A DNA stretch of 64,000 nt from Paenibacillus sacheonensis (GCF_009909195.1 NZ_JAAAMU010000005.1:310001-374000); one strand, 5' to 3'; shown: positions 34,614-44,013, counted from the stretch's first letter. The notes: generated from the letters alone by a model not told the origin. Made by a program: numbers and translations.

Positions 34614-34681
34614 CCGCGCAGGTTTTGCGCATGGGAGCGACTTTGGTGCGAAGCACCACGGGAGCGCCCATCGCAAAACCG
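34614..34681 (+). repeat. 68-bp palindromic repeat, copy 1
   Basis: Identical over 68 bp to 34769-34836. Each copy is itself dyad-symmetric: GGTTTTGC at one end pairs with GCAAAACC at the other, ATGGG with CCCAT, and a central hairpin GGTGC-GAA-GCACC. A third partial copy of the central hairpin (CTTTGGTGCGAAGCACC) lies at 34689-34705. Confidence 0.8.
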
Positions 34682-34720
34682 AGTCTGCCTTTGGTGCGAA
34701 GCACCGCAAGCGCACACGAA

Positions 34721-34756
34721 AAAAGCTGTTCCCCAGAAGTTCGGGGAACAGCTTTT
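34721..34756 (-). terminator. Terminator of the sdh operon
   Basis: Perfect 14-bp stem AAAAGCTGTTCCCC/GGGGAACAGCTTTT with an 8-nt loop, continuing on the minus strand as TTTTTTCG. It lies between the two copies of the 68-bp repeat. Confidence 0.8.
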
Positions 34757-34768
34757 CTACCTAACCCG

Positions 34769-34836
34769 CCGCGCAGGTTTTGCGCATGGGAGCGACTTTG
34801 GTGCGAAGCACCACGGGAGCGCCCATCGCAAAACCG
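34769..34836 (+). repeat. 68-bp palindromic repeat, copy 2
   Basis: Exact second copy of 34614-34681, starting 4 bp after the sdhB stop. It would form a strong hairpin in the sdh mRNA just upstream of the terminator. Confidence 0.8.
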
Positions 34837-34839
34837 GAG

Positions 34840-35604
34840 CTACATGCCCAGCCATTTCTTGAACAAATGCTTCGTCGTATCCTTGTTGATCGCCGCGATC
34901 GACGTCGTCAGCGGAATGCCTTTCGGGCAGGAGCGCACGCAGTTCTGCGAGTTGCCGCAGCCTTCGATGCCGCCGTCTTCCATCAGCGCTTCCAGACGCT
35001 CTTCCTTGTTCATCTCGCCCGTCGGGTGAGCGTTGAACAAGCGAACCTGCGAGATCGCCGCAGGGCCGATGAAGCTGTTGCGGTCGTTGACGTTCGGGCA
35101 GGACTCCAGGCAAACGCCGCAAGTCATGCATTTGGACAGCTCGTAAGCCCATTGGCGTTTCGTTTCGGCCATGCGCGGGCCAGGACCCAGATCGTACGTA
35201 CCGTCGATCGGAATCCATGCTTTGACGCGCTTGAGCGCGTTGAACATGCGCTCGCGGTTAATGACGAGGTCGCGTACGACCGGGAACGTCTTCATCGGAG
35301 CCAGTCGAACCGGCTGCTCCAATTGGTCGATCAAGGAACTGCAAGCCTGACGCGGCTTGCCGTTGATGACCATCGAGCACGCGCCGCAGACTTCCTCCAG
35401 ACAGTTGGATTCCCAGCATACGGGAGCCGTTTTCTGACCGTCGACCTTCTTCGGGTTACGCTGGATTTCCATCAGCGCGCTGATGACGTTCATGTTCGCG
35501 CGGTAGGGAACTTCGAACTCTTCCGTGTACGGCGCCGAATCCGGAGCGTCTTGACGCGTAATAACCAGCTTAACCGTTTTAGTTGCTACTGCTGTTTCCG
35601 CCAT
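34840..35604 (-). CDS. sdhB: Succinate dehydrogenase iron-sulfur subunit
   Basis: 254 aa. An N-terminal plant-type ferredoxin domain binds [2Fe-2S] through CLEEVCGACSMVINGKPRQAC. The C-terminal domain has CMTCGVCLESCPNV and CGNSQNCVRSCPKGI for the [4Fe-4S] and [3Fe-4S] clusters. It passes electrons from SdhA to the quinone site in SdhC. Last gene of sdhCAB, 14 bp after sdhA, ATG behind GGAAGGAG. Confidence 0.96.
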   Translation of the reverse strand: MAETAVATKTVKLVITRQDAPDSAPYTEEFEVPYRANMNVISALMEIQRNPKKVDGQKTAPVCWESNCLEEVCGACSMVINGKPRQACSSLIDQLEQPVRLAPMKTFPVVRDLVINRERMFNALKRVKAWIPIDGTYDLGPGPRMAETKRQWAYELSKCMTCGVCLESCPNVNDRNSFIGPAAISQVRLFNAHPTGEMNKEERLEALMEDGGIEGCGNSQNCVRSCPKGIPLTTSIAAINKDTTKHLFKKWLGM

Positions 35605-35618
35605 CGTGATTCTCCTTC

Positions 35619-37367
35619 CTATGATTTATCCTTGGAGTAGTCGCGTTTGCGCGGCGTGATCAGCGAAACGTCGACATCCTCGTACGAGATTTGCGGGCCC
35701 TCGGCCGTCCACTTGGCTTTGGTCGTCTTGAGGAATTCCTCGTCGTTGCGATCCGGGAATTCCGGTTTGTAGTGCGCGCCGCGGCTTTCGTTGCGCATCA
35801 GGGCGCCCAGCGTCATCGCTTCGGACAGCTCCATCATGTTCCACAGCTGACGGGTGAACGCAACGCCGGCGTTGTTCCAGCGCGCGGTGTCGTTGATGTT
35901 GATGTTCCGGTAGCGCTGCTTCAATTCCTTGATCGTCGAGATCGTTTCTTCCAGACGTTTATTGAAGCGAACGACGGTCATGTTGTTCGTCATCAATTCG
36001 CCAAGCTCCTTGTGCAGGACGTACGCATTCTCGGTGCCGTCCATTTTCAAGATGCTTTCGTACTTGTCGGTTTGGCGCTTCTTCTCGCGGTCGTACACGT
36101 TGGAAGAAAGATCCTCGGCCGATTTCTTCAAGCCTTTAATGTATTCGACGGCCTTCGGTCCCGTGATCATGCCGCCGTAGATCGCCGACAGCAGGGAATT
36201 CGCGCCGAGACGGTTCGCGCCATGATATTGGTACTCGCATTCGCCACAGGCGAACAAGCCGGGAATGTTGGTCATCTGGTTGAAGTCGACCCACATGCCG
36301 CCCATGGAGTAGTGAACCGCAGGGAAAATCTTCATCGGGATTTTCCGCGGGTCGTCGCCCGTGAACTTCTCGTAGATCTCGATGATGCCGCCGAGCTTCA
36401 CGTCCAGCTCCTTCGGATCTTTATGCGACAGGTCGAGGTACACCATGTTCTCGCCGTTGATCCCGAGCTTCTCGTCGACGCAGACCGCGAAAATTTCGCG
36501 CGTCGCGATATCCCGCGGAACAAGGTTCCCGTAAGCCGGATACTTCTCTTCGAGGAAGTACCAAGGCTTGCCGTCCTTGTACGTCCAGATCCGTCCGCCT
36601 TCGCCGCGCGCGGATTCGGACATCAAGCGCAGCTTGTCGTCGCCGGGAATGGCCGTCGGGTGAATTTGGATAAACTCGCCGTTCGCGTAATACACGCCTT
36701 GTTGGTAGACCGCGCTAGCCGCAGTACCCGTGTTGATGACCGAGTTCGTCGTTTTGCCGAAAATAATGCCGGGGCCGCCCGTTGCCAAAATAACGGCATC
36801 CGCGGCGAACGTGTGGATTTCCATGGTGCGGAGATCCTGCGCGGATACCCCGCGGCAAACTCCGTCGTCATCGAGAATCGAACCCATGAACTCCCAGTGC
36901 TCGCGCTTCGTGACGAGACCTGCGGTTTCCCAGCGGCGAACCTGCTCGTCCAGCGCGTACAGCAGCTGTTGGCCGGTCGTCGCGCCGGCGAATGCCGTAC
37001 GGTGATACTGCGTACCGCCGAAACGGCGGAAATCGAGCAGGCCTTCCGGCGTACGGCTGAACATGACGCCCATGCGGTCCATCAAGTGGATGATGCCCGG
37101 TGCCGCGTCGCACATCGCTTTGACCGGCGGTTGGTTCGCCAGGAAGTCGCCGCCGTAGACGGTATCGTCGAAATGCTCCCACGTGGAGTCGCCTTCGCCC
37201 TTCGTATTCACGGCGCCGTTAATGCCGCCCTGCGCGCACACGGAGTGAGAGCGCTTGACGGGCACGACGGAGAACAGGTCGACATGAACGCCCGCTTCGG
37301 CCGCCTTTATCGTAGCCATCAGACCGGCGAGGCCGCCGCCGACGACAATAATTCTATTTTTAGCCAT
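35619..37367 (-). CDS. sdhA: Succinate dehydrogenase flavoprotein subunit
   Basis: 582 aa. FAD-binding VGGGLAGLMA at the N-terminus; HSVCAQGGING carries the histidine to which FAD is covalently bound. The substrate and catalytic residues lie in the HPTAIPGDDKL, SARGEGGRIW, HYSMGGMWVD and RLGANSLLSAIYGG regions. Oxidises succinate to fumarate in the TCA cycle, on the cytosolic face of the membrane. ATG start behind AAGGAGCG. Central gene of sdhCAB. Confidence 0.97.
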   Translation of the reverse strand: MAKNRIIVVGGGLAGLMATIKAAEAGVHVDLFSVVPVKRSHSVCAQGGINGAVNTKGEGDSTWEHFDDTVYGGDFLANQPPVKAMCDAAPGIIHLMDRMGVMFSRTPEGLLDFRRFGGTQYHRTAFAGATTGQQLLYALDEQVRRWETAGLVTKREHWEFMGSILDDDGVCRGVSAQDLRTMEIHTFAADAVILATGGPGIIFGKTTNSVINTGTAASAVYQQGVYYANGEFIQIHPTAIPGDDKLRLMSESARGEGGRIWTYKDGKPWYFLEEKYPAYGNLVPRDIATREIFAVCVDEKLGINGENMVYLDLSHKDPKELDVKLGGIIEIYEKFTGDDPRKIPMKIFPAVHYSMGGMWVDFNQMTNIPGLFACGECEYQYHGANRLGANSLLSAIYGGMITGPKAVEYIKGLKKSAEDLSSNVYDREKKRQTDKYESILKMDGTENAYVLHKELGELMTNNMTVVRFNKRLEETISTIKELKQRYRNININDTARWNNAGVAFTRQLWNMMELSEAMTLGALMRNESRGAHYKPEFPDRNDEEFLKTTKAKWTAEGPQISYEDVDVSLITPRKRDYSKDKS

Positions 37368-37392
37368 TTCAAATCGCTCCTTGTCTTAAAAC

Positions 37393-38064
37393 TTAAACGA
37401 GATTCGTCATTTGCAGGGCTGCAGAGGCCGCTTCCTTGAATTCGTCGCCGCGGAACGCCGTGAGCGAAAGCAGGAACAAAAGCGCTACGATGACGAACAC
37501 GCCCATGAAAATGTAAGAAGAGATGCGCTGCGCGCGCGGGCCGATCGTAATGCCCCAGCTGACGAGGAAAGCCCACATGCCGTTGCTGAAGTGGAACGTG
37601 GCAGCAATGATGCCGATGACGTAGAACACGAAATAGAACCCGTTTGTCGTAATCGAATGCATCTGATTACCGAGTTCTTCGTGCGTTACATTGCCCAACA
37701 TGACTTGGAGCCTCGTTTGGTACAAATGCCAGAAGATGAAGATGAAGGTGATCACGCCCGAAATCCGCTGCAGCGTGAAGAACCAGTTACGGCCGTATTG
37801 GAAGCGGCCCGTATTCAAGTTGGACTGGTAAGCCACGTACAGCCCGTACACGCCGTGGAACAGCAGCGGCAGCCAGATGCCGAACAGCTCCAGGAAGAAG
37901 ACCAGCGGCAGATCGTTCAAAAACTTGACGCTGTCCTTGAATCCCTGCGCGCCCTCTTCATAGGCCGAATAGTTCGTTATCATGTGTTCGATAATGAACA
38001 ATCCGAGCGGGATGACTCCAAGCAAGGAGTGAATCTTGCGCGATAAATACGAATTTCCTTTCAT
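37393..38064 (-). CDS. sdhC: Succinate dehydrogenase cytochrome b558 subunit
   Basis: 223 aa with five membrane helices and histidines placed for two b hemes (RKIHSLLG, IIEHMITN, LLFHGVYGL, FIFWHLYQT, HFSNGMWAF). This is the Bacillus-type single-subunit anchor reducing menaquinone. The start is taken at MKGNSYLSRKIHS, 11 nt after AAAGGAGA; the open frame extends 28 codons upstream into the promoter region. First gene of the operon. Confidence 0.92.
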   Translation of the reverse strand: MKGNSYLSRKIHSLLGVIPLGLFIIEHMITNYSAYEEGAQGFKDSVKFLNDLPLVFFLELFGIWLPLLFHGVYGLYVAYQSNLNTGRFQYGRNWFFTLQRISGVITFIFIFWHLYQTRLQVMLGNVTHEELGNQMHSITTNGFYFVFYVIGIIAATFHFSNGMWAFLVSWGITIGPRAQRISSYIFMGVFVIVALLFLLSLTAFRGDEFKEAASAALQMTNLV

Positions 38065-38130
38065 AACGTAAACGTTCTCCTTTCCAAACTGTGGGGTTGC
38101 ATTCGCCATTATTCGCCAAAACCATTCTCC

Positions 38131-38159
38131 ATTGTAACCCTCGCCCATATAGGCGTCAA
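38131..38159 (-). promoter_or_regulatory. Promoter of sdhCAB
   Basis: TTGACG (38154-38159), 17 bp, TACAAT (38131-38136) on the minus strand. The predicted start near 38125 gives a leader of about 60 nt. Confidence 0.75.
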
Positions 38160-38260
38160 CACGGTTTCTCCCCTTTGACTGGATACAAAGTCATGCGCGT
38201 CTGACATCGAACCGTACAATCGATCCGATATCCGAAAAGCTTTACACATAATGGTCACAT

Positions 38261-38290
38261 TTCACATGATACTCCTTTTACGCTTATAAT
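38261..38290 (+). promoter_or_regulatory. Promoter of the divergent LysR gene
   Basis: TTCACA (38261-38266), 18 bp, TATAAT (38285-38290). The 38160-38260 stretch between the two divergent promoters is where a LysR-type site would be expected, but I cannot define one. Confidence 0.6.
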
Positions 38291-38373
38291 GGAATTGCGT
38301 ATTATTCATTAAAACTTATAACGAATTTGCATATGCAGCATTCCATGCCCGCCTAAACAAGGAGGTTAGTCCC

Positions 38374-39267
38374 ATGCTAGAGGAATTAAACATGTTCACC
38401 GTCGTCGTCGAACAATCCAGCATGAACAAAGCATCGGCGGCGCTCAATCTGTCTCAGCCTGCCCTATCCCGCAAAATCGCCAAGCTGGAGCAGGATCTCG
38501 GCACGCTGCTGTTCCGCCGGATCGGCAAGCGGCTGGAGCTGACGCGCATCGGCCAGCTTACGTACGACTACGCGGTGGAAGCGAGACAGCAGCATCTGCG
38601 CTTCTTGAAGCTGCTCGCGGAATACAAGCATACCGGACGCTCCACGTTCACGATCGGCGCCAGCCTGACGACATTGCAAACGTCGCTGCCGGATCTCATC
38701 CAGGGGCTGACGGCGCACAGTCCGGAGCTCGACATCAAAGCCATCACCGGCAAAACGCATGAAATCGTCACGCTCGTCCGCGACCGCAAGGCCGATCTTG
38801 GCATCGTGGCTTCCCGAATTGAAGATTCGCAGCTGAACTGCGTTCCCCTGTTCGACGATCATCTCGTGCTCGTGCTGCCCGTGAATCACTTTATAATGGA
38901 GAAAAGCGCGCCGGTCATCAGCGACTTGAACGGCATGCCGATGATTCTATTTTCCAAAGGCACCTGGTACCGCGTGATGACGGACGAGCTGTTCGAACGG
39001 CATCGTCTGCTGCCCGACGTCCGCATGGAGATCGACTCGTTCGAGGCGATCCTTCGCCTGCTTCACACTTGCCGGGCGGCAACGCTGCTGCCCAAGTCAT
39101 ACTTGCGTCAGCAGATGCTGGCCGACAACGACCTGCAGGTGGTGCCGATTCGCGAGCTGCAGCAGTCGAAACGGACGACGTCGCTCATTTACGATCATTT
39201 GGAGAGTTTTAGCCCCGCCGTCAGAGAATGGATCAATGAAATATCTTCCCATTACAAGCCTGTATAG
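38374..39267 (+). CDS. LysR-family regulator divergent from sdhCAB
   Basis: 297 aa. Winged helix-turn-helix at 1-60 (FTVVVEQSSMNKASAALNLS, SQPALSRKIAKLE) and a substrate-binding-like effector domain at about 90-295. It is divergent from the sdh operon with about 310 bp between, which suggests it may control sdh, though regulation of the Bacillus sdh genes by a LysR protein is not established. ATG start behind AAGGAGGTTAG. Confidence 0.87.
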   Translation: MLEELNMFTVVVEQSSMNKASAALNLSQPALSRKIAKLEQDLGTLLFRRIGKRLELTRIGQLTYDYAVEARQQHLRFLKLLAEYKHTGRSTFTIGASLTTLQTSLPDLIQGLTAHSPELDIKAITGKTHEIVTLVRDRKADLGIVASRIEDSQLNCVPLFDDHLVLVLPVNHFIMEKSAPVISDLNGMPMILFSKGTWYRVMTDELFERHRLLPDVRMEIDSFEAILRLLHTCRAATLLPKSYLRQQMLADNDLQVVPIRELQQSKRTTSLIYDHLESFSPAVREWINEISSHYKPV

Positions 39268-39656
39268 ACCTGAATAGCCTGTGTGCGGAACCCCTTGGTG
39301 CTCAGAGGGGCCCTGTTCTTATTGTTTGCCAATTTTCGTATCCAATACCATGGCAGGGCCGACGATTGTGCATGTTCCTGCCGATCCCCATACCGCCCTC
39401 CGTACCGATTCCCAGTGCTCACTCCCGTAGCGATTCCGCCGCATGAACAGCAGCCGAAACTTTTTCGTCCGATTCGCTCCATTCGACGTTTTATAACCGC
39501 TTCGGGCGAATATGAATAGGACATGTGCCTCCGGATCGGGCTGGGCTTTCCCCTACCGGGAACACGTTACCGGGAGCATGGATAAAAGCGCGGCGATTAT
39601 GTTAAGGTAAGCAAGTATCGTTTCGTATCCACTATTTCGAGCAAACGGGGTGCCGC
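39268..39656. other. Spacer between LysR and CPBP genes
   Basis: About 390 bp. A CCCCTT/AGAGGGG hairpin at about 39291-39310 may terminate the LysR gene. A minus-strand frame (39524 down to 39252, 90 codons, Cys/Gly/Arg/Tyr-rich) has GGAGG only 3 nt before its ATG and runs into the end of the LysR gene, so I do not accept it as a gene. Confidence 0.4.
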
Positions 39657-41291
39657 ATGGACGAAATGCAGTTAAATCCAAATTGGAAGCGGTTCGGGTG
39701 GTTAGCCGGAATCGGCATCTTCATTTACCTGCTCATTCAAATCATCCCGTCGACGGCGGAGTCCTTCTTCTCCAGCAACAGCGAACCGATCATCGCCAAA
39801 AGCAAGGCGGAGCAGGCCGCAGCGGACTTCGTACAGCGGCAATTCGCCAGCCAGCCTGTCCGCGTACATGCCGTGCATCAATCGGACAGCATGCTTTACG
39901 GTTATCTGGAGAAGAACAAGCTGACCAAGAATTACGAGAACAAGTACGATCGGACGCTCCCGACGGACACGTTTCAGGTGACCGCGGACATGCCGGACAA
40001 CAGCGTCGTCTTCGTATACGTACATATGGAGAAGGGGACGGTCGTCGGATGGAATCAGTTAGGCGGCAAGGAAGTCTCGCCTGCCACGGGTTCCGGGCTC
40101 ACCGACTCCGCGATGGCATTCGCCGTCTCCAAAGGCTATAAGAAAGCCGACCTGAAGGTCTACCGCACGCAATCCGAAACCGGGCAGATATGGCTGGAGC
40201 AAACCAATGCCGGCATCGGCGAGGCGAAGCTGATCCTCGGCATCCGCAGCGAGAAGGCGGACAACGGAGGTTACCGCATCGTAGCGTTCAAGCCGCGCTT
40301 CGTCGTACCGGATCGTTATTCCGACTATGTAGCGAAACAGAAGAAGCTGGCCAATTACTTGTCGACGATCGGCAGCCTGTTTCTCTCCTTCGTGCTCTTT
40401 ATCCTAGCCATCATTTATGCATCGCTATATCGCAAGCACAGCTCGTTCGTACGCGGCATCGTAATCTCCTTGCTATTCCTGGTGATGTACATCGTCAATG
40501 ACATCAGTATGAAAGACGGCCTGCTGGCCGGCTACGGCGAATCGGTCGACGGCAGCATGCTCGCATCGGCGGCGGTCATCGTCACCTGCATCGTCACGGC
40601 GATCATGGGACTCGCCGTTTATTTCTCGCTCGTCGCCGGGGACGGCTTGTGGCGGGCCATGGGCCGCAATCCGTGGCCGCGGTTCGGCCAAAGCGGCTAC
40701 GGCGATCATGTATGGCGCAGCATGTGGCTCGGCTATTTAACCGCCTTCGCGCTGCTGGGCCTGCAGACCGTCATCTTCATTATCCTCATGCGCGTCTACG
40801 GATCCTGGGCCACGACGGACGTGACGCAATCGACGTACAACCTTGCGTTTCCATGGGCATTCCCGCTCCTGGCCTGGTGCGCCGCCATCTCGGAAGAAGC
40901 GGTATTCCGCTTGTTCGGCATCGGACTGATGAAGCGCTGGTTCAAGAATCCGTTCGTGGCCTCCTTGATCCCGACGATCATTTGGGCGCTTGGCCATGTC
41001 ACGTACCCGATCTTCCCGTCGACCACAAGATTGCTGGAACTGACCGTTATCGGTCTTGTCTTCAGCTTTATGTTTCTGCGCTTCGGCTTCATTACCGTCC
41101 TGTTCGCGCACGCGGTGTTCGACAGCACCATGATGGCCATCTCCCTCATGTTCATGGGCGGCACAAGCGACATCCTGCTTGGCATCTTCTACATCGTGCT
41201 GCCGATTCCGATTGCGTGGCTCTTCCGAATGTGGGATAGAAAAAGAGGGCCGAGACCGTCTAGGACGGCTCCTCCCTCAGTGCTTCGATAA
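39657..41291 (+). CDS. CPBP-family intramembrane protease with extracytoplasmic domain
   Basis: 544 aa. One N-terminal membrane helix (about 13-30), an extracytoplasmic domain of about 200 residues, then seven or eight helices. The C-terminal part holds the CPBP/CaaX-protease motifs: [14 protein letters not shown] (EExxxR), WALGHVTYP and [11 protein letters not shown] (the metal-binding histidines). The N-terminal domain shows two related stretches, as in PepSY-like folds, but this is uncertain. The substrate is unknown. The 3' 32 bp overlap uvrC tail-to-tail. Confidence 0.85.
   Translation: MDEMQLNPNWKRFGWLAGIGIFIYLLIQIIPSTAESFFSSNSEPIIAKSKAEQAAADFVQRQFASQPVRVHAVHQSDSMLYGYLEKNKLTKNYENKYDRTLPTDTFQVTADMPDNSVVFVYVHMEKGTVVGWNQLGGKEVSPATGSGLTDSAMAFAVSKGYKKADLKVYRTQSETGQIWLEQTNAGIGEAKLILGIRSEKADNGGYRIVAFKPRFVVPDRYSDYVAKQKKLANYLSTIGSLFLSFVLFILAIIYASLYRKHSSFVRGIVISLLFLVMYIVNDISMKDGLLAGYGESVDGSMLASAAVIVTCIVTAIMGLAVYFSLVAGDGLWRAMGRNPWPRFGQSGYGDHVWRSMWLGYLTAFALLGLQTVIFIILMRVYGSWATTDVTQSTYNLAFPWAFPLLAWCAAISEEAVFRLFGIGLMKRWFKNPFVASLIPTIIWALGHVTYPIFPSTTRLLELTVIGLVFSFMFLRFGFITVLFAHAVFDSTMMAISLMFMGGTSDILLGIFYIVLPIPIAWLFRMWDRKRGPRPSRTAPPSVLR
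41245..41278 (-). terminator. uvrC terminator with the stop codon in its loop
   Basis: On the minus strand GAGGG-AGGAG-CCGTC pairs with GACGG-TCTCGG-CCCTC, followed by TTTTTC. The apical part is CCGTC/GACGG, and the loop between them contains the TAG stop of uvrC. The whole element lies inside the last codons of the CPBP gene. Confidence 0.7.
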
Positions 41292-43302
41292 TTTGCGCGG
41301 CGAGCTTCTCGCCGATGGACAGAGGCCGGAAATCTTCGATTCCGGCTTCTTTTATTTTTTTGATGGAGCCGAAATGCTTCAGCAGCAGCTTCCGTCGTTT
41401 CTCGCCGATGCCCGGAATGGCATCCAGCCGGGACGCGATCATCGACTTGCCCCGCTGCTCGCGGTGGAACGTAATCGCGAAGCGATGCACCTCGTCTTGA
41501 ATGCGCTGCAGCAGGTAGAACGCCTGACTGTCGCGCGGCAGAGGCACCACCTGCGGCGGATCGCCCGTCATGAGCTGCGCCGTCTTATGCTTGGCATCCT
41601 TGACGAGACCGCATACCGGCACGGCCAACCCGAGCTCGTTCTCCAGGATGTCCAGTGCGGCGGATATCTGTCCGCGCCCGCCGTCGACGATGATCAGGTC
41701 CGGCAGCGGCAAGCCTTCCTTCAGCACGCGTTCGTAGCGGCGGCGGATGACTTCGCGCATCGTTTCGTAATCGTCGGGACCCACGACCGTTTTGACCTTA
41801 TATTTGCGGTACTCCTGCTTATCGGGCTTGCCGTCGGTGAAGACGACCATCGCGGATACGGGATTCGTACCTTGAATATTGGAGTTGTCGAACGCCTCGA
41901 TGCGACCGACCTGCGGGAGGCCGATCGCTTCGGCCAATCCTTCGGCAGCCTTGAACGTCCGGTCCTCGTCGCGCTCGATCAGCTTGAATTTCTCTTCGAG
42001 CGTCATCTTGGCGTTATGGACGGCCATCGCCACGACATCCTTCTTCTTGCCCCGCTGCGGGATGAATACTTTCACCTTCAGCCATTTCTGCAGCGATTGG
42101 CGAAGCTCCTCTTCCGCTGAACCGGCAGCCGGCATATCCGCTTCGCCGGCTTCTTCCAGCTCGGTTTCCGGCTCAGAGTCCTGCTCGTCTCTCGGCTCGG
42201 GCTCTGAACCGTCGGCGCCGCCGAGCAAATAAGGCTCCTGCGATTCCGCGGCCAGTCCTGCCCCATCAACGGCCTCCGCTCCGGCTGCTTCGCTTTCCGC
42301 CGCCTGGTCAGCTTCCTCTGCCAGCGGCGGAGCCGGCAGGAAGATTTCCTTCGGAAGCGCCGGATTCTCCGAGTAATACTGCGTCACGAACGTCATGAAA
42401 TCGTCATAGGCGCTGCCATAGTACGGAAACATCGTCGCGCGGCGTTCGATCAGCTTGCCCTGCCGCATGTACATGATTTGCACGCACATCCAGCCTTTAT
42501 CCACGGCGAAGCCGAAGACGTCGCGGTCCATCGCGTCGTTGAGCGTGATCTTCTGTTTCTCCATAACGGCATCGATGGCGATAATCTGATCTCGGAATTC
42601 TTTCGCACGCTCGAATTCCATCTCCTCAGCGGCCGCTTCCATCTTGGCCTGCAGCGCCTTCCTTACCTCGGCATGTCCGCCGCCCAGGAATCGGGTGATT
42701 TCCTGCACCATCGTCTCGTACGTGCCCGGAGCGATATCGAACTCGCATGGCGCCACGCATTGGCCGAGATGATAATACAGGCAGACTTTGTCCGGCAGCG
42801 TCCCGCATTTGCGAAGCGGATACAGCCGATCGAGCAGCTTCTTCGTCTGCGCCGCGGCGTACGCATTGGGATAGGGACCGAAATATTTGCCCTTGTCCTT
42901 CACGATCCGCCTGGTTACCTCGAGCTTCGGATGTGCCTCGCCCGTGATCTTGATATACGGGAACGTCTTGTCGTCCTTTAGCAGCACGTTATATCTCGGA
43001 TGATACTGCTTGATCAAGTTGCACTCCAGAATGAGCGCTTCCATGTTGCTGGACGTGACGATATATTCGAAATCGCGGATCAACGAGACCAGCCGCAGCG
43101 TCTTGCCGTTGTGGCTGCCGTTAAAATACGACCGCACGCGATTTTTGAGCACCTTCGCTTTGCCGACATAAATAATGGTTCCGCCGGCATCCTTCATTAA
43201 ATAACAACCCGGCTGATCCGGCAGCAGCGCCAGCTTGCTGCGAATTCGCTCTTCAGCAAGAAGCCTGTCGACGGCCGTCTCGCCTGCTTGGTTTTCCCCC
43301 AT
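41260..43302 (-). CDS. uvrC: UvrABC excinuclease subunit C
   Basis: 680 aa. GIY-YIG 3'-nuclease domain (about 22-105: [30 protein letters not shown]), Cys-containing middle part ([12 protein letters not shown]), UVR motif (about 225-255), RNase-H-like 5'-nuclease domain ([40 protein letters not shown]) and C-terminal HhH2 ([20 protein letters not shown]). Between the UVR region and the RNase-H-like domain (about 326-395) sits a Glu/Ala/Asp-rich low-complexity insertion absent from typical UvrC. ATG at 43302 behind GGGAGGGAG; a longer frame to 43377 is open. Confidence 0.95.
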   Translation of the reverse strand: MGENQAGETAVDRLLAEERIRSKLALLPDQPGCYLMKDAGGTIIYVGKAKVLKNRVRSYFNGSHNGKTLRLVSLIRDFEYIVTSSNMEALILECNLIKQYHPRYNVLLKDDKTFPYIKITGEAHPKLEVTRRIVKDKGKYFGPYPNAYAAAQTKKLLDRLYPLRKCGTLPDKVCLYYHLGQCVAPCEFDIAPGTYETMVQEITRFLGGGHAEVRKALQAKMEAAAEEMEFERAKEFRDQIIAIDAVMEKQKITLNDAMDRDVFGFAVDKGWMCVQIMYMRQGKLIERRATMFPYYGSAYDDFMTFVTQYYSENPALPKEIFLPAPPLAEEADQAAESEAAGAEAVDGAGLAAESQEPYLLGGADGSEPEPRDEQDSEPETELEEAGEADMPAAGSAEEELRQSLQKWLKVKVFIPQRGKKKDVVAMAVHNAKMTLEEKFKLIERDEDRTFKAAEGLAEAIGLPQVGRIEAFDNSNIQGTNPVSAMVVFTDGKPDKQEYRKYKVKTVVGPDDYETMREVIRRRYERVLKEGLPLPDLIIVDGGRGQISAALDILENELGLAVPVCGLVKDAKHKTAQLMTGDPPQVVPLPRDSQAFYLLQRIQDEVHRFAITFHREQRGKSMIASRLDAIPGIGEKRRKLLLKHFGSIKKIKEAGIEDFRPLSIGEKLAAQIIEALREEPS

Positions 43303-43430
43303 TGTCGTCTCCCTCCCGGTCTTACGCTGTCTTTTATTGTACCACACGGCACGGGGAATTGCGGCGGAAGAAGGCAATGGAAGGAAGATCCGGCCGCGGA
43401 AAATGTCCTCAATTTTGTCACGTTCGCGCC

Positions 43431-43460
43431 TTTACAATTATTCTGAAAGTTGGTTATACT
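43431..43460 (+). promoter_or_regulatory. Promoter of the YqzM-like gene
   Basis: TTTACA (43431-43436), 18 bp, TATACT (43455-43460). Confidence 0.65.
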
Positions 43461-43498
43461 ATGGGGAGCAATCGTCGCCTTAGAGGAGGAAATGAAAC

Positions 43499-43645
43499 AT
43501 GGAAAATGTAAGAGATCCACGCGAGCATCTGAACGAGGAACCGCGCGATGATTTTTTCGACGTCGCAATCGGCTTTGGGGGATTCTTTGGTCTTCTGTTC
43601 GTTATTTTCGCCGTTGCGGTGATTATCAAATACGCGATTTCGTAA
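43499..43645 (+). CDS. YqzM-like single-span membrane protein
   Basis: 48 aa: a charged N-terminus (MENVRDPREHLNEEPRDDFF) and one hydrophobic helix (about 24-43) ending in KYAIS. Size and layout resemble the YqzM family of Bacillales, of unknown function. It has a good promoter, GAGGAGG 9 nt before ATG and its own terminator, which together support a real gene. Confidence 0.65.
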   Translation: MENVRDPREHLNEEPRDDFFDVAIGFGGFFGLLFVIFAVAVIIKYAIS

Positions 43646-43649
43646 CTCA

Positions 43650-43690
43650 TTGGCCTTGTTTTCGGCGGACTGCCGGAACGAGGCCATTTT
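43650..43690 (+). terminator. Terminator of the YqzM-like gene
   Basis: TGGCCT pairs with AGGCCA, with inner GTT/AAC and CGGC/GCCG pairings, followed by TTTT. Confidence 0.65.
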
Positions 43691-43707
43691 CGTGGAGCAG
43701 CCAGGTG

Positions 43708-43736
43708 TTGACAAACCGCTGCATTCCGCATAGAAT
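43708..43736 (+). promoter_or_regulatory. Promoter of the rsgA leader transcript
   Basis: TTGACA (43708-43713), 17 bp, TAGAAT (43731-43736). The predicted start near 43743 is 28 nt before the small ORF. Confidence 0.75.
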
Positions 43737-43770
43737 GGCAACATCAAACAAATGAGGAGGCTGATGTCAA

Positions 43771-43839
43771 ATGGTGACCACTAACACGATCGTTTCTGTG
43801 AAGGGAATCGCATACGCATCGGTCTCGGACGGATTATAG
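43771..43839 (+). CDS. 22-codon ORF (possible leader peptide) upstream of rsgA
   Basis: Encodes MVTTNTIVSVKGIAYASVSD plus Gly-Leu. GAGGAGG lies about 9 nt before ATG and a near-consensus promoter is upstream. Its TAG ends where a hairpin begins (GAAAC-CGGCA with TGCCG-AC-GTTTC, 43839-43867), followed by a strong terminator. This layout is that of an attenuation leader, but it could also be an independent small gene. The peptide is not recognised. Confidence 0.5.
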   Translation: MVTTNTIVSVKGIAYASVSDGL

Positions 43840-43871
43840 AAACCGGCATCTCGATTGCCGACGTTTCATTA

Positions 43872-43912
43872 CCGCAGGAAACCGTATGCTTACGGTTTCC
43901 TGCGGTTTTTTT
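43872..43912 (+). terminator. First terminator in the rsgA leader
   Basis: Perfect 15-bp stem CCGCAGGAAACCGTA/TACGGTTTCCTGCGG with a 4-nt loop and seven T residues. Confidence 0.9.
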
Positions 43913-43980
43913 CTGTCCGAGCGGGTATGGCGGCCGTTATGATCCAAGATTAGGATCGTACGCCTCACCCAGCATGGCCA

Positions 43981-44013
43981 GACCGCAGGAGCTTTCTTTC
44001 CTGCGGTCTTTTT
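43981..44013 (+). terminator. Second terminator in the rsgA leader
   Basis: GACCGCAGGA pairs with TCCTGCGGTC, followed by TTTTT. It shares CCGCAGGA and TTTCCTGCGGT with the first terminator, so arms of the two could also cross-pair. Confidence 0.85.

Noticed and set aside
34614-34836. CRISPR-like spaced repeats
   Set aside because: Only two full copies, internally palindromic and 155 bp apart with a terminator between, and no cas genes.
34590-34862. 90-codon frame across the 68-bp repeats and terminator
   Set aside because: It translates palindromic repeats and the sdh terminator; the repeated Cys/Trp/Glu peptide is a by-product of the DNA repeat.
38160-38260. Defined LysR binding site between sdhC and the LysR gene
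   Set aside because: Several weak T-N11-A dyads occur but none stands out from the AT-rich background.
39252-39524. Minus-strand 90-codon Cys/Gly-rich frame
   Set aside because: GGAGG is only 3 nt from its ATG, it runs into the LysR gene end, and the translation resembles no family I recognise.
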